In this document: in pieces, positions 35,373 through 43,720 of the stretch
Layout: the number at the start of each line of letters is the position of its first letter
Position numbering within the stretch: the stretch's first letter is position 1
From: Sandaracinobacteroides sp041675905
Lineage (GTDB): Bacteria > Pseudomonadota > Alphaproteobacteria > Sphingomonadales > Sphingomonadaceae
Length of the DNA stretch: 64,000 bases
Assembly: GCA_041675905.1 (NCBI GenBank)
Contig: JBAYSX010000001.1
Span: forward strand, 186,001 to 250,000
Direction: 5' to 3'
The notes under the pieces: generated by a model
Seen by the model: the letters and a program-made list of their open reading frames with translations, nothing else
What the model was told of the DNA's origin: nothing
Databases searched by the model: none
Position numbers and translations under genes: made by a program

Positions 35373-36366
35373 ATTCCACGGCCTCGGTCATGGCAGCGCG
35401 CACCGCGGATTGCGGCAGGATCGACAGCGCATCAATGGCGCGGCTGCCGTACAGGCGCGCCCGCGCCAGCGTGTCGGCGATGGCCCCGGTATCCTGGACG
35501 CGCGCGATGGCTTCCGCCAGTTCGTCCGCACCATTGGCGCGCCCGGTGATCGCCCGCTGCCAGAATTCCCGCGCCTGCGCATCGCCCCGCGCATAGGCCA
35601 GGATAACCGGGAGCGTTACCTTGCCCTCGCGGAAATCATCGCCCTGATCCTTGCCCATCGTGGCCGCATCCGACACATAATCGATGGCGTCATCCACCAG
35701 CTGGAACGCAATGCCCAGATTGCGACCATAGGATTCGAGCGCCGATTCCACCTGCGTTTCCCGCTCCGCGGCAACGGCGGCAATCTGGCAGGCGGCGGCA
35801 AACAGGGCGGCGGTTTTCGCCTGGATGATCTCCAGATAGCGTTCCTCGCCGGTTTCCACCACGCGCTGGGCGGTCAATTGCGCCACTTCGCCCTCGGCGA
35901 TGACGGCGGACGCATGCGACAAAATTTTCAAGACCTTGAGGCTGCCGTCCTCGACCATCAGTTCGAACGCGCGCGCCAGCAGGAAATCCCCTACCAGCAC
36001 CGATGGTTCATTCCCCCAGATGATATTGGCGGTGGCGCGTCCGCGCCGCAAATCGGAGCCATCCACCACGTCATCGTGCAGCAGTGTGGCCGTGTGGATA
36101 AATTCCACGGAAGCCGCGAGCTTGTGATGCCGGTCCCCCCCATAGGCGAGTGCTTCGGCGGAGGCGAGGGTGAGCATCGGGCGCAATCTTTTCCCGCCAG
36201 ACGCGATCAGATGGCCGGCCAGTTCGGGGATCAGCGCCACGGGGCTTTGCATCCGGTCGAGAATCACACGATTGACGGCATGCATGGCCGGGGCCACGAG
36301 CGTCATCAGTGGCTGAAGGCTCGGGCGCGAAGGCCGCGCGGCGATTTCATGAACGTTTGCAGTCAT
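35350..36366 (-). CDS. ispB: All-trans polyprenyl diphosphate synthase (octaprenyl or decaprenyl)
   Basis: A 338-residue chain-elongating prenyltransferase that makes the ubiquinone side chain. The first aspartate-rich motif is LLHDDVVDGSD (about residue 95) and the second is QLVDDAIDYVSD (about residue 225); GGKRLRP at about residue 58 binds the diphosphate. Length and motifs fit the octaprenyl/decaprenyl group; the chain length cannot be decided by eye, though sphingomonads use Q-10. Its end overlaps the hrpB start region. Confidence 0.92.
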   Translation of the reverse strand: MTANVHEIAARPSRPSLQPLMTLVAPAMHAVNRVILDRMQSPVALIPELAGHLIASGGKRLRPMLTLASAEALAYGGDRHHKLAASVEFIHTATLLHDDVVDGSDLRRGRATANIIWGNEPSVLVGDFLLARAFELMVEDGSLKVLKILSHASAVIAEGEVAQLTAQRVVETGEERYLEIIQAKTAALFAAACQIAAVAAERETQVESALESYGRNLGIAFQLVDDAIDYVSDAATMGKDQGDDFREGKVTLPVILAYARGDAQAREFWQRAITGRANGADELAEAIARVQDTGAIADTLARARLYGSRAIDALSILPQSAVRAAMTEAVEFAVQRAW

Positions 36367-36412
36367 TGGTGGTTGGGCTAAGTGCCTTCAGAGAAGAAAG
36401 GCAAGGGGTATC

Positions 36413-36730
36413 ATGTCGCAACAGCAGCGAAAAGATGCGGCGGACCAGTTGCTGGAGTACCGGCGCAGCATCGACAACATCGACGCTGCCCTGGTTTTCC
36501 TGCTGGCGGAACGCTTCAAGGTAACGCAAAAGGTGGGTGTGTTCAAGGCGCAGGCGGATTTGCCGCCCGCCGATCCGGCGCGCGAAGAAGCGCAAATAAA
36601 CCGACTTCGCGGTCTCGCCCATGACGCCGGGCTGGACCCGGACTTCACGGAAAAATTCCTGCGCTTCATCATCGATGAAGTGATTCGTTATCACCGGGCG
36701 GCGGCCAGAGGAGAGTCAAAGGCAGATTGA
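36413..36730 (+). CDS. Chorismate mutase (AroQ class)
   Basis: A 105-residue all-helical AroQ-type mutase that rearranges chorismate to prephenate on the way to phenylalanine and tyrosine. Recognisable are EYRRSIDNIDAALVFLLAERFKVTQKVGVFK, reduced here to the pattern R-x-x-I-D-x-I-D...L...E-R, with the active-site Arg/Lys in that helix and VFKAQ. It is a stand-alone form without a prephenate dehydratase domain. It abuts the porin start directly (stop and ATG adjacent), so the two are translationally coupled although their functions are not obviously related. Confidence 0.92.
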   Translation: MSQQQRKDAADQLLEYRRSIDNIDAALVFLLAERFKVTQKVGVFKAQADLPPADPAREEAQINRLRGLAHDAGLDPDFTEKFLRFIIDEVIRYHRAAARGESKAD

Positions 36731-37846
36731 ATGCGCATTTTGTTACTCGCGGCACCGTTGCTTGCCATGCTGGTGCAATCTCCGGCACGGACCGCCGATT
36801 GGAAATTTCGTGGCCGGTTGCAGCTGGATGCGCTGGCCGCTGGCGAACCGGAAGGGCGGCAACTGGCCCGTGTACGGCGGCTGTTTCTGGGCGTGGGCGG
36901 CGGCACAGGTGATCTGTCATGGACAATGGACGCGGATTTTTCACAGATCGGGCATGAATCCATAGAGTTGCGCGATTTCCTGCTGAAATGGGAGGTCAGC
37001 CCCGCGACGCGGTTGCAGATCGGTCATTTGAAACACCCGGTTACGTCGGACAATCTGACTTCAGATGTCGATACGCTGTTTACCGAGCGTTCGGCGTTCG
37101 CCAGCCTGTTCGCGGGCGACCGTCAATGGGGTGTCGCCGTCGATCATATGCGGGGAGACTGGAATATACGCGTCGCCCTGTTTGGGGCGCGCGGGGCCAA
37201 TCTGTTGCAGGATGAGTTTGAAGGCGCGGCAGCAGCGGCCATCCGCATGCATGGCGACGCCGCCCCTGGCGATCCGGTACTGCATCTGGCGGTGTCGGCG
37301 CTGGTGGAAGACAATAGCGACGGGTTCCGTTTGTCAGCGCGACCGGAAAACGCGCTGGTGGCCCGGGTGTTGGATACCGGCACGCTCATGGCCGATCATA
37401 AAACCGTGGTCGCCGCCGAATTCGGCTGGCGCAACGGGCCGTGGCTGGTCCAGGCTGAAGGCGGACGCCTGTGGCTGAAAGACGCAGCGCGCAACGGCGG
37501 TACTCCGGGCTTTACAGGAGCGTCCGTGCAGCTGGGCTGGGTCATAACCGGCGAGCAACGCCCCTATAGCCGCCGGGACGGAGTGTTCGACAGTGTCAAA
37601 CCGGACGATCCGGTAACGGAAGGCGGCGCGGGAGCCGTGGAACTGGGCGCGCGCATTACCCGTATCGATCTCGATGAGCAGGGCATATATGGCGGCAGGT
37701 TGACAACATATGGTGGCGTCGCCAGCTGGTTCCCCGTTCCGGGGTTGCGACTGACGGCGGACTGGGTGCATTCCAACAGCGATCATCGGCTATTCGGAAA
37801 ACGCAACGCCGATCATGTCACTGTCCGGGGGCAGTTCGAATGGTAG
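36731..37846 (+). CDS. OprO/OprP-type phosphate-selective porin family protein
   Basis: A 371-residue outer-membrane beta-barrel of the OprP family. A signal peptide (ILLLAAPLLAMLVQSPARTA) precedes the barrel. Family features are the RRLFLGVGGGTGDLSWTMDADFS strand region, the conserved loop with LKHPVTSDNLTSD (about residue 98) and the terminal aromatic residue in FEW. OprP members take up phosphate or polyphosphate in Pseudomonas, but specificity of distant members is unknown. It shows no Pho-box-like repeat upstream, which argues against phosphate control here. Confidence 0.87.
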   Translation: MRILLLAAPLLAMLVQSPARTADWKFRGRLQLDALAAGEPEGRQLARVRRLFLGVGGGTGDLSWTMDADFSQIGHESIELRDFLLKWEVSPATRLQIGHLKHPVTSDNLTSDVDTLFTERSAFASLFAGDRQWGVAVDHMRGDWNIRVALFGARGANLLQDEFEGAAAAAIRMHGDAAPGDPVLHLAVSALVEDNSDGFRLSARPENALVARVLDTGTLMADHKTVVAAEFGWRNGPWLVQAEGGRLWLKDAARNGGTPGFTGASVQLGWVITGEQRPYSRRDGVFDSVKPDDPVTEGGAGAVELGARITRIDLDEQGIYGGRLTTYGGVASWFPVPGLRLTADWVHSNSDHRLFGKRNADHVTVRGQFEW

Positions 37847-37861
37847 GAATATAAAAAGCCG

Positions 37862-39043
37862 ATGAACCGGGATCGCCTGAACGCCATCGATCTGTTTTTA
37901 CAGCATCAATATATCGATTCGGGCCGGTTGCCGGGTGCGGTGCTGCACATCTGCCACCGTGGCCGGCCCGTCCATGTGGCGGCGCTGGGCCATGCGGATA
38001 TCGCCGCAAACCGACCGTTGGCGGAGGATGCGATTGTCCGCATCTATTCGATGACCAAGCCGATCACATCGGTGGCGCTGATGATGCTGGTGGAAGACGG
38101 GCTGGTGCAAATCGATGATCCGGTGCACCGCCATATCCCGGCCTGGCGCGATTTGCAGGTGTATGTCGCCGGTACACATGAGACGGGTTTCATTACCCGC
38201 CCCCCGGCGCGGCCCATGCAGATTCTCGATCTGTTGCGCCATACATCGGGGCTGACCTACGGCTTTCAGAACAGTAGCAATATCGATGCCGCCTATCGTG
38301 CGCGTAAAGTGGGCGAACTGGAAAAATCTGGCACGCTCGAGGGCATGATCGAAGATCTGGCGCAACTGCCGCTGGAGTTTTCACCGGGCGATTGGTGGCT
38401 TTATTCAGTCTCCACCGATGTGATCGGCTGGCTGGTGGAGGTGATTTCAGGCCAGAAGTTCGAACAATTTGTGGTCGAACGCATCCTCGGCCCGCTCGGC
38501 ATGACGGACACCGGCTTTCATGTTCCCGCCGGAGAGAGCGCCCGCCTCGCCACCTGCTATATGCGCGACGCGGATGGCGGGCTGATCGTGCAGGATCAGG
38601 CCGAAACCTCCAGCTTTCTCGAAACCCCGTCCTTCATTTCGGGCGGGGGCGGTCTGGTTTCCACCGCAGCCGATTATATGAAGTTCATCGAGGCGCTGCG
38701 CACGGGCAAGCCCCGCCTGATCGGTCGCAAGACGCTCGACCTGATGACCGCCAATCATCTGCCCGGCGGCAAATATTTGCAGCAGATGTCGAAAGCCGCC
38801 TTTTCGGAAGCGGCCTATGACGGCGTCGGTTTCGGGCTCGGTTTTGCCACTACTGTCGACAGTCCGCGCACGCTTGTCGCCGGATCGAACGGCGACTGGT
38901 TCTGGGGCGGGGCGGCGAGCACCTTCTTTTTCGTCGATCCGGCGGAAGACTTGTCCGTCGTCTTTCTCACGCAATTCGTGCCGTCGTCTTTCTATCCGAT
39001 TCGCCGGCAGTTGCGCTCGATGATCTACGCGGCGCTGGAATAG
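37862..39043 (+). CDS. Serine hydrolase of the beta-lactamase class C/EstB family
   Basis: A 393-residue protein with the SxxK motif in YSMTKPITS (about residue 63), the second motif YSVSTD (about residue 180) and a conserved RHTSGLTYG segment. This is the esterase-like branch of class C folds, which usually act as esterases or peptidases rather than beta-lactamases. No signal peptide is seen, so a cytoplasmic location is likely. It overlaps the convergent pgi end by 19 bases. Confidence 0.9.
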   Translation: MNRDRLNAIDLFLQHQYIDSGRLPGAVLHICHRGRPVHVAALGHADIAANRPLAEDAIVRIYSMTKPITSVALMMLVEDGLVQIDDPVHRHIPAWRDLQVYVAGTHETGFITRPPARPMQILDLLRHTSGLTYGFQNSSNIDAAYRARKVGELEKSGTLEGMIEDLAQLPLEFSPGDWWLYSVSTDVIGWLVEVISGQKFEQFVVERILGPLGMTDTGFHVPAGESARLATCYMRDADGGLIVQDQAETSSFLETPSFISGGGGLVSTAADYMKFIEALRTGKPRLIGRKTLDLMTANHLPGGKYLQQMSKAAFSEAAYDGVGFGLGFATTVDSPRTLVAGSNGDWFWGGAASTFFFVDPAEDLSVVFLTQFVPSSFYPIRRQLRSMIYAALE

Positions 39044-40575
39044 CGCGCCGCCGCAGTCAAAAGCGCTGCCGTTCCCGGGTCGACGCCGCTATCCTGGCCC
39101 GATGTCAGCGCATTGGCGACCGCCTTGCCCAGTTCCACGCCCCATTGATCGAACGGATTGATGCCGAGCAGCGTCGCCGCCACGAACGTGCGCGCCTCGT
39201 AAAACGCCAGCAGCGCGCCCAGCCGGTCCGGCGTCAGCCGGTCGATCAGCAAGGTTGAGGAACCGCGATTGCCGGGGAAGCTTTTGGCTGCCGCCAGCGC
39301 CGGGTCGCCATCGGCGGCGGCGAGCGCTTCGGCTTCCGTCCGCCCGCGCAGTAGCGCTGCCCCCTGCGCGAAACAATTGGCCAGCAGCAATTGATGATGC
39401 ACCGGATTGAGATCATGGCCGGGCGTGGCCACCGCCAGAAACTCGATCGGGTCGGTGTGGGTGCCCTGGTGCAATAGCTGGAATACGGCGTGCTGCGCAT
39501 CCGTTCCCGTACCCCCCCAGGTGATGGGTGCGGTCGGCCAGGACAGGGGCCGGCCATCGCTGGTTACGGATTTGCCGTTCGATTCCATTTCCAACTGCTG
39601 CAACCAGGCGGGAATTAGCCGCAGCCGCTCGTCATAAGCGAAAACCGCGCGCGTCGGCTTCTGCTGGAACGTCGCCGCCCAGACATCCGCCAGCGCCGCC
39701 AGCACTGGTGCATTGACGGCGAACGGCGCTTCCACGAAATGCCGGTCCATCGCATATGCGCCGTCGAGAAGTGCTGCAAAATCGTCCCAGCCGTTGCGGA
39801 TCGCCAGCGGCAGGCCAACGGCGCTCCACAGCGAATAGCGCCCGCCAACCGTTTCGGCGAAATCGAGAATCGCATCCGGACTGACGCCGTAACCAAGCGC
39901 CCGCGCCGGGGCGGCCGTTACCGCGATCACCCGCTGTTTGGCGCTGGCGACGCCATTGGCTTCGAGCCAATCGCATGCCGTCTGTAAATTCGTCAGCGTT
40001 TCCAGAGTTGTAAAGGTTTTCGACACCGCGATCAGCAACGTTTCCTGCGGGTTGCAGGCGGCAAAGGCCCGTGCGAGCGCCAGACCATCGATATTGGCGG
40101 CGACATGCACTTCCGGCCCGTCGCCGTCGCGACCGAGCGCGTCGATCAGTAATTGCGGCCCCAGGGCCGAACCGCCGATGCCGATGTGGATGATATGCCG
40201 CACCGGGCCGAAGCCACCGCCACGTATCTTTTCGGCCACGGCGCGCATCGGCGCATGTTCATGGCGGATGGCGGGGTCGCGCAGGGCCATATGGGTTGCG
40301 GCCCGTCCTTCCGATGGATTGACGATATCGCCGGCCACGAGCCGCGTACGCGCGGCTGCCACATCCACCTCAGCCGCCAGATTCAGCAGCGCCGCCATAT
40401 GCTTCGCCGCCAGCGGCAGTTTCGTGCCGTCAAAGCGGATGCCCGCCACCTCTACCACGAGGCGACCGAGCCGGTCTGCCTCTGTTGTGAACAGCGCCCC
40501 GATGTCCGCTACCGGGTCCAGCGCCTGTAATGCGGCCCAGGCCGCGGTTTCGTGGGGAAGTTTGATGCTTGTCAT
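39025..40575 (-). CDS. pgi: Glucose-6-phosphate isomerase
   Basis: Pgi interconverts glucose 6-phosphate and fructose 6-phosphate. Recognisable signatures are HIGIGGSALGPQLL (about residue 132) and GGRYSLWSAVGLPLA (about residue 245), together with the catalytic Glu in ESNGKS (about residue 330) and the GLNPFDQWGVELGK-like end, here GINPFDQWGVELGK. At 516 residues it is of the usual length. ATG 40575 (MTSIKLPHE) is chosen; a start six codons upstream is unconserved. Convergent overlap with the serine hydrolase. Confidence 0.95.
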   Translation of the reverse strand: MTSIKLPHETAAWAALQALDPVADIGALFTTEADRLGRLVVEVAGIRFDGTKLPLAAKHMAALLNLAAEVDVAAARTRLVAGDIVNPSEGRAATHMALRDPAIRHEHAPMRAVAEKIRGGGFGPVRHIIHIGIGGSALGPQLLIDALGRDGDGPEVHVAANIDGLALARAFAACNPQETLLIAVSKTFTTLETLTNLQTACDWLEANGVASAKQRVIAVTAAPARALGYGVSPDAILDFAETVGGRYSLWSAVGLPLAIRNGWDDFAALLDGAYAMDRHFVEAPFAVNAPVLAALADVWAATFQQKPTRAVFAYDERLRLIPAWLQQLEMESNGKSVTSDGRPLSWPTAPITWGGTGTDAQHAVFQLLHQGTHTDPIEFLAVATPGHDLNPVHHQLLLANCFAQGAALLRGRTEAEALAAADGDPALAAAKSFPGNRGSSTLLIDRLTPDRLGALLAFYEARTFVAATLLGINPFDQWGVELGKAVANALTSGQDSGVDPGTAALLTAAARYSSAA

Positions 40576-40586
40576 GTGTGGCCCTG

Positions 40587-40616
40587 TAGTCACCGCATCT
40601 TACCGGCTTGTGTCAA
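40587..40616 (-). promoter_or_regulatory. Candidate pgi promoter
   Basis: On the minus strand TTGACA (40611-40616) is followed after 18 bases by TGACTA (40587-40592), 11 bases before the start codon. A strong -35 with a weak -10. Confidence 0.35.
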
Positions 40617-40667
40617 TCCGAAGCTTCGCTTGACAATTCACCAGCCATTTGGCCACGTCCGGCCACA

Positions 40668-41351
40668 ATGTCGAGCGTCAACTATCCGGGGGCTGTTCGT
40701 TACGCGTCTCGCGCGGGCGGCGAAAAACGATTCTATGGCCTTGCCGGCAGTCTTGGGCTGGTGGCGCTGGCTGTCTGCATCGCCATCGCGGTGCGGATAT
40801 GGCTGGTGCAGCCCTATGCCATTCCGACGCGTTCCATGGTGCCATTACTGGAAGCTGGCGATTATCTGCTGGTGAACAAAACCGGCTGGGACTGGCCTGC
40901 GCTGTCCCGGAAATCGGTGGCGGCGGGCGATGTGATCGTGTTTCGCGGACCGCCCTCGGGCCAGACCTATATCAAGCGGGTCATCGCCCGGGGCGGCGAT
41001 CGCGTGGCCCTGCTGGATGGCCGGGTGCATCTGAACGGCCTGAAAATTCCCTGCATGGTAGAAGGCCCCGGCTTTTGCCGCGAGCGTTTGCCCGATGGGC
41101 GGTCGTGGCTGGTCGCCGAAGATGCCGCCGGCCCGTTCGCCAACGTCCGTGAAATCATCGTACCCGACGGCTATATCTATGTCTTGGGCGACAATCGCGG
41201 CAACAGCCTCGACAGCCGGGCGCATGTGGCAGATGGTGGCATGGGGCTGGTGCCGGTCGATCATATTATCGGGCGCAGTGCCCGTATTTTCTTCTCTCTG
41301 GACCGGCAGAATGGTATCCGCTGGCAGCGTATCGGACAAAAAGCACAATGA
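40668..41351 (+). CDS. lepB: Signal peptidase I
   Basis: LepB removes signal peptides on the outer face of the inner membrane. The catalytic serine is in IPTRSMVPLLEAGDYLLVNK (about residue 56) and the lysine is in YIKRVIARGGDRV (about residue 108), with the GDNRGNSLDSR box near residue 175. One N-terminal membrane helix (LGLVALAVCIAIAVRIW) is present. ATG 40668 (MSSVNYPGAV) is chosen; an upstream GTG at 40608 would add 20 unconserved residues. First gene of the lepB-rnc-era-recO-parC series. Confidence 0.93.
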   Translation: MSSVNYPGAVRYASRAGGEKRFYGLAGSLGLVALAVCIAIAVRIWLVQPYAIPTRSMVPLLEAGDYLLVNKTGWDWPALSRKSVAAGDVIVFRGPPSGQTYIKRVIARGGDRVALLDGRVHLNGLKIPCMVEGPGFCRERLPDGRSWLVAEDAAGPFANVREIIVPDGYIYVLGDNRGNSLDSRAHVADGGMGLVPVDHIIGRSARIFFSLDRQNGIRWQRIGQKAQ

Positions 41352-42037
41352 CGGAATCTCCCGAAACCCTCCAACTGGACAGCTTGCGATGGGCGCAGGA
41401 AAATCTTGCGGTGGGCTTTACCGACCAGGCCCTGCTGCAACGCGCCCTGACCCATAAAACCATGGGCAGCGGTAATTATGAACGGCTGGAGTTTCTGGGA
41501 GACCGGATTCTGGCGGCGATCATCGCCGTTCAGCTTTACCACCGTTTCCCCGATGAATCCGAAGGCAAGCTTTCCCGCCGTATCCACCATCTTGTCAGCC
41601 GTGAAACCTGCGCCGCGGTCGCCCGCACGCTGGGTGTGCCGGATTACGTCCGGCTGAACAGCCAGGCACGCGCCGATGGCGGTGCGGACAGTGACAATAT
41701 TCTGGGCGATGTGATGGAATCGCTTCTGGGCGCAATCTATCTCGCCTGCGGCACCGCTGCCGTCGAACAGCTGGTGACGCGCGTGTGGGAACCCTATTTC
41801 GCCGACACGACTTCGCATGCCAAGCATCCGAAATCGGCGGTGCAGGAATGGGCGCTGGGCCGTAGTCTGCGCCCGCCGTCCTATGAACTGGTGCGCCGAT
41901 CCGGTCCGCATCACAGCCCCGTATTCCGCGTGCGGCTGACCATCGGCGATCTCGAACCGCTGGAGGCTGAAGGCGGCTCCAAACAGGAAGCCGAAACCCG
42001 TGCCGCGCAACTGTTTCTGTCGGAACGCGGACTTTGA
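41348..42037 (+). CDS. rnc: Ribonuclease III
   Basis: RNase III cuts double-stranded RNA in rRNA and mRNA processing. The nuclease signature is ERLEFLGDRIL (about residues 40-50) and the second acidic pair is in GDVMESLLGAIYL (Asp and Glu, about residue 120). A C-terminal double-stranded RNA-binding domain ends EAETRAAQLFL. At 229 residues it has family length. ATG overlaps the lepB stop in ATGA; the stop overlaps the era start in TGATG. Confidence 0.95.
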   Translation: MTESPETLQLDSLRWAQENLAVGFTDQALLQRALTHKTMGSGNYERLEFLGDRILAAIIAVQLYHRFPDESEGKLSRRIHHLVSRETCAAVARTLGVPDYVRLNSQARADGGADSDNILGDVMESLLGAIYLACGTAAVEQLVTRVWEPYFADTTSHAKHPKSAVQEWALGRSLRPPSYELVRRSGPHHSPVFRVRLTIGDLEPLEAEGGSKQEAETRAAQLFLSERGL

Positions 42038-42939
42038 TGGCGGACACCTCCACCCGCGCCGGTGTCATCGCGCTGATCGGCGCGCCCAATGCCGGCAAAT
42101 CGACGCTGGTGAACGCGCTGGTCGGCCAGAAGGTCGCCATCGTCAGTCCGAAAGTGCAGACGACGCGTGTGCGGTTGATGGGCGTTGCCATGGAGGGCCA
42201 GTCGCAGCTGATGCTGGTTGATACGCCTGGCCTGTTTCAACCAAAGCGTCGGCTGGACCGCGCCATGGTGCAATCAGCCTGGGATGGCGCGGCGGATGCC
42301 GATATCATTCTTGCCGTGGTCGATGCGAAGGCTGGTTTGCGGGAGGAAGTGCTGGCGTTATTCGGGCGGCTGGCGGAACGGCACACGCCCAAATGGCTGG
42401 TGCTGAACAAGGTGGACGCCACCGACAAGGGGAGGCTGCTGACGTTGGCCGCCGAAGCCAATGTCCTGCTGCCGTTTGCCGAAACTTTCATGGTTTCCGC
42501 CCGCGATGGCGATGGCGTCGCCGATCTGAAGCGGGCGCTGGCCGCCGCCGTGCCGGAAGGGCCGTGGCTGTTCCCCGAAGACCAGTTGACCGATCTGCCG
42601 TCGCGCATGCTGGCGTCCGAACTGGTGCGCGAGCAACTCTTCCTGCAACTCGGTCAGGAACTGCCCTATGCCACCGCCGTCCATTGCGAAAAGTTCGAGG
42701 ACCGGCCCGATGGCTCCGCCGCCGTACACCAGCAGATCCTTGTGGAACGGGACAGCCAGAAAGCCATCGTCGTGGGCGCGAAAGGTGCGCGCATCAAGGC
42801 CATAGGGGAGGCCGCGCGCCACCAGATGGAAGAAATGCTGGACCGCCGCGTGCATCTGTTTCTGCATGTGAAGGTGAAACCTGGCTGGGCGGAAGACCGG
42901 CATGTATGGCGCGATCTGGGCATCGACTGGGTGGAATAG
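42037..42939 (+). CDS. era: GTPase Era
   Basis: Era binds 16S rRNA and controls late 30S assembly. The G1 motif is GAPNAGKST (about residue 14), G3 is DTPG (in MLVDTPGLF), G4 is NKVD and G5 is the SARDG segment. A C-terminal KH domain follows (VGAKGARIKAIGEAARHQM). At 300 residues it is of family length. ATG 42037 overlaps the rnc stop; a TTG one codon earlier is the only alternative. Confidence 0.96.
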   Translation: MADTSTRAGVIALIGAPNAGKSTLVNALVGQKVAIVSPKVQTTRVRLMGVAMEGQSQLMLVDTPGLFQPKRRLDRAMVQSAWDGAADADIILAVVDAKAGLREEVLALFGRLAERHTPKWLVLNKVDATDKGRLLTLAAEANVLLPFAETFMVSARDGDGVADLKRALAAAVPEGPWLFPEDQLTDLPSRMLASELVREQLFLQLGQELPYATAVHCEKFEDRPDGSAAVHQQILVERDSQKAIVVGAKGARIKAIGEAARHQMEEMLDRRVHLFLHVKVKPGWAEDRHVWRDLGIDWVE

Positions 42940-42954
42940 GTCTGGAACCATGCC

Positions 42955-43710
42955 ATGCTGCGGATTGCGGATGACGCGCTGGTTCTGACCGCTCTGCCCC
43001 ATGGCGAACATGGGGCGGTAGTGCGTTTTCTTACCTTTCAGCATGGACTGCGCGCCGGCTATGTTCCGGGTGCGCGGGGACGCAGCCGACGGGCGCTGAT
43101 CCAGCCGGGTAGCCGCGTGGCGCTGTCGCTGACGGCTCGCTCGGAGGGGCAATTGCCATCGGCAACGGTGGAATCGGTTGCCGCGCGGGCGCTGATCATG
43201 TTCGACACAAAGGCGACGGCAACGCTTTCCTGGCTCACTTTATTGACGTCGGAAACGCTTTCGGAGGCCATGCCTCATCCGCGCCTGGCGGCAGCGCTGG
43301 ATGCACTGCTGGCGGGCCTGGACGCGGGTATTTCACCTGCCGAAGCCCGTGCCGCCACCGCCCGTTTTGAACTGTTGCTTCTGTCCGAGGAAGGTCTGGG
43401 CCTGGATCTCGGCCAATGTGCGCTGGGTGGCCCGGCGGATGATCTGGCGTTCGTATCACCACACAGCGGACGCGCCGTCAGTCGGGCCAAAGCCGCTGGC
43501 CAGCCCTGGGCCGGGCGGCTGTTGCCCCTGCCCGCGTTTCTGCTGTCCGGCGCTTCTCCCACCGCTGGCGATACGGATGCGGCGCTGGCGCTGACAGGCT
43601 TTTTCCTCGCACGTCACTGGTTCGACAGCCACCCGCGCCTGGCGGCGGCGCGCGCCGATTTTCTTGGAACATCAAGGGAACGGGTTGGCACGGGAGCGCC
43701 TGACGTCTAA
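42955..43710 (+). CDS. recO: DNA repair protein RecO
   Basis: RecO helps load RecA onto SSB-covered DNA together with RecR. The N-terminal OB-fold has ALVLTALPHGEHGAVVRFLT, shortened pattern D-x-A-L-V-L...G-E...V-x-x-L-T, followed by a helical domain. It lacks the zinc-binding cysteines found in some RecO proteins. It lies 15 bases after era, the usual era-recO order. Divergent sequence, so identity rests mainly on the N-terminal pattern and context. Confidence 0.87.
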   Translation: MLRIADDALVLTALPHGEHGAVVRFLTFQHGLRAGYVPGARGRSRRALIQPGSRVALSLTARSEGQLPSATVESVAARALIMFDTKATATLSWLTLLTSETLSEAMPHPRLAAALDALLAGLDAGISPAEARAATARFELLLLSEEGLGLDLGQCALGGPADDLAFVSPHSGRAVSRAKAAGQPWAGRLLPLPAFLLSGASPTAGDTDAALALTGFFLARHWFDSHPRLAAARADFLGTSRERVGTGAPDV

Positions 43711-43720
43711 AGGAGCGGCC

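Noticed and set aside
36367..36730. Pho box before the OprP-type porin
   Set aside because: No CTGTCAT-like repeat with 11-bp spacing is seen before the porin or its upstream gene.
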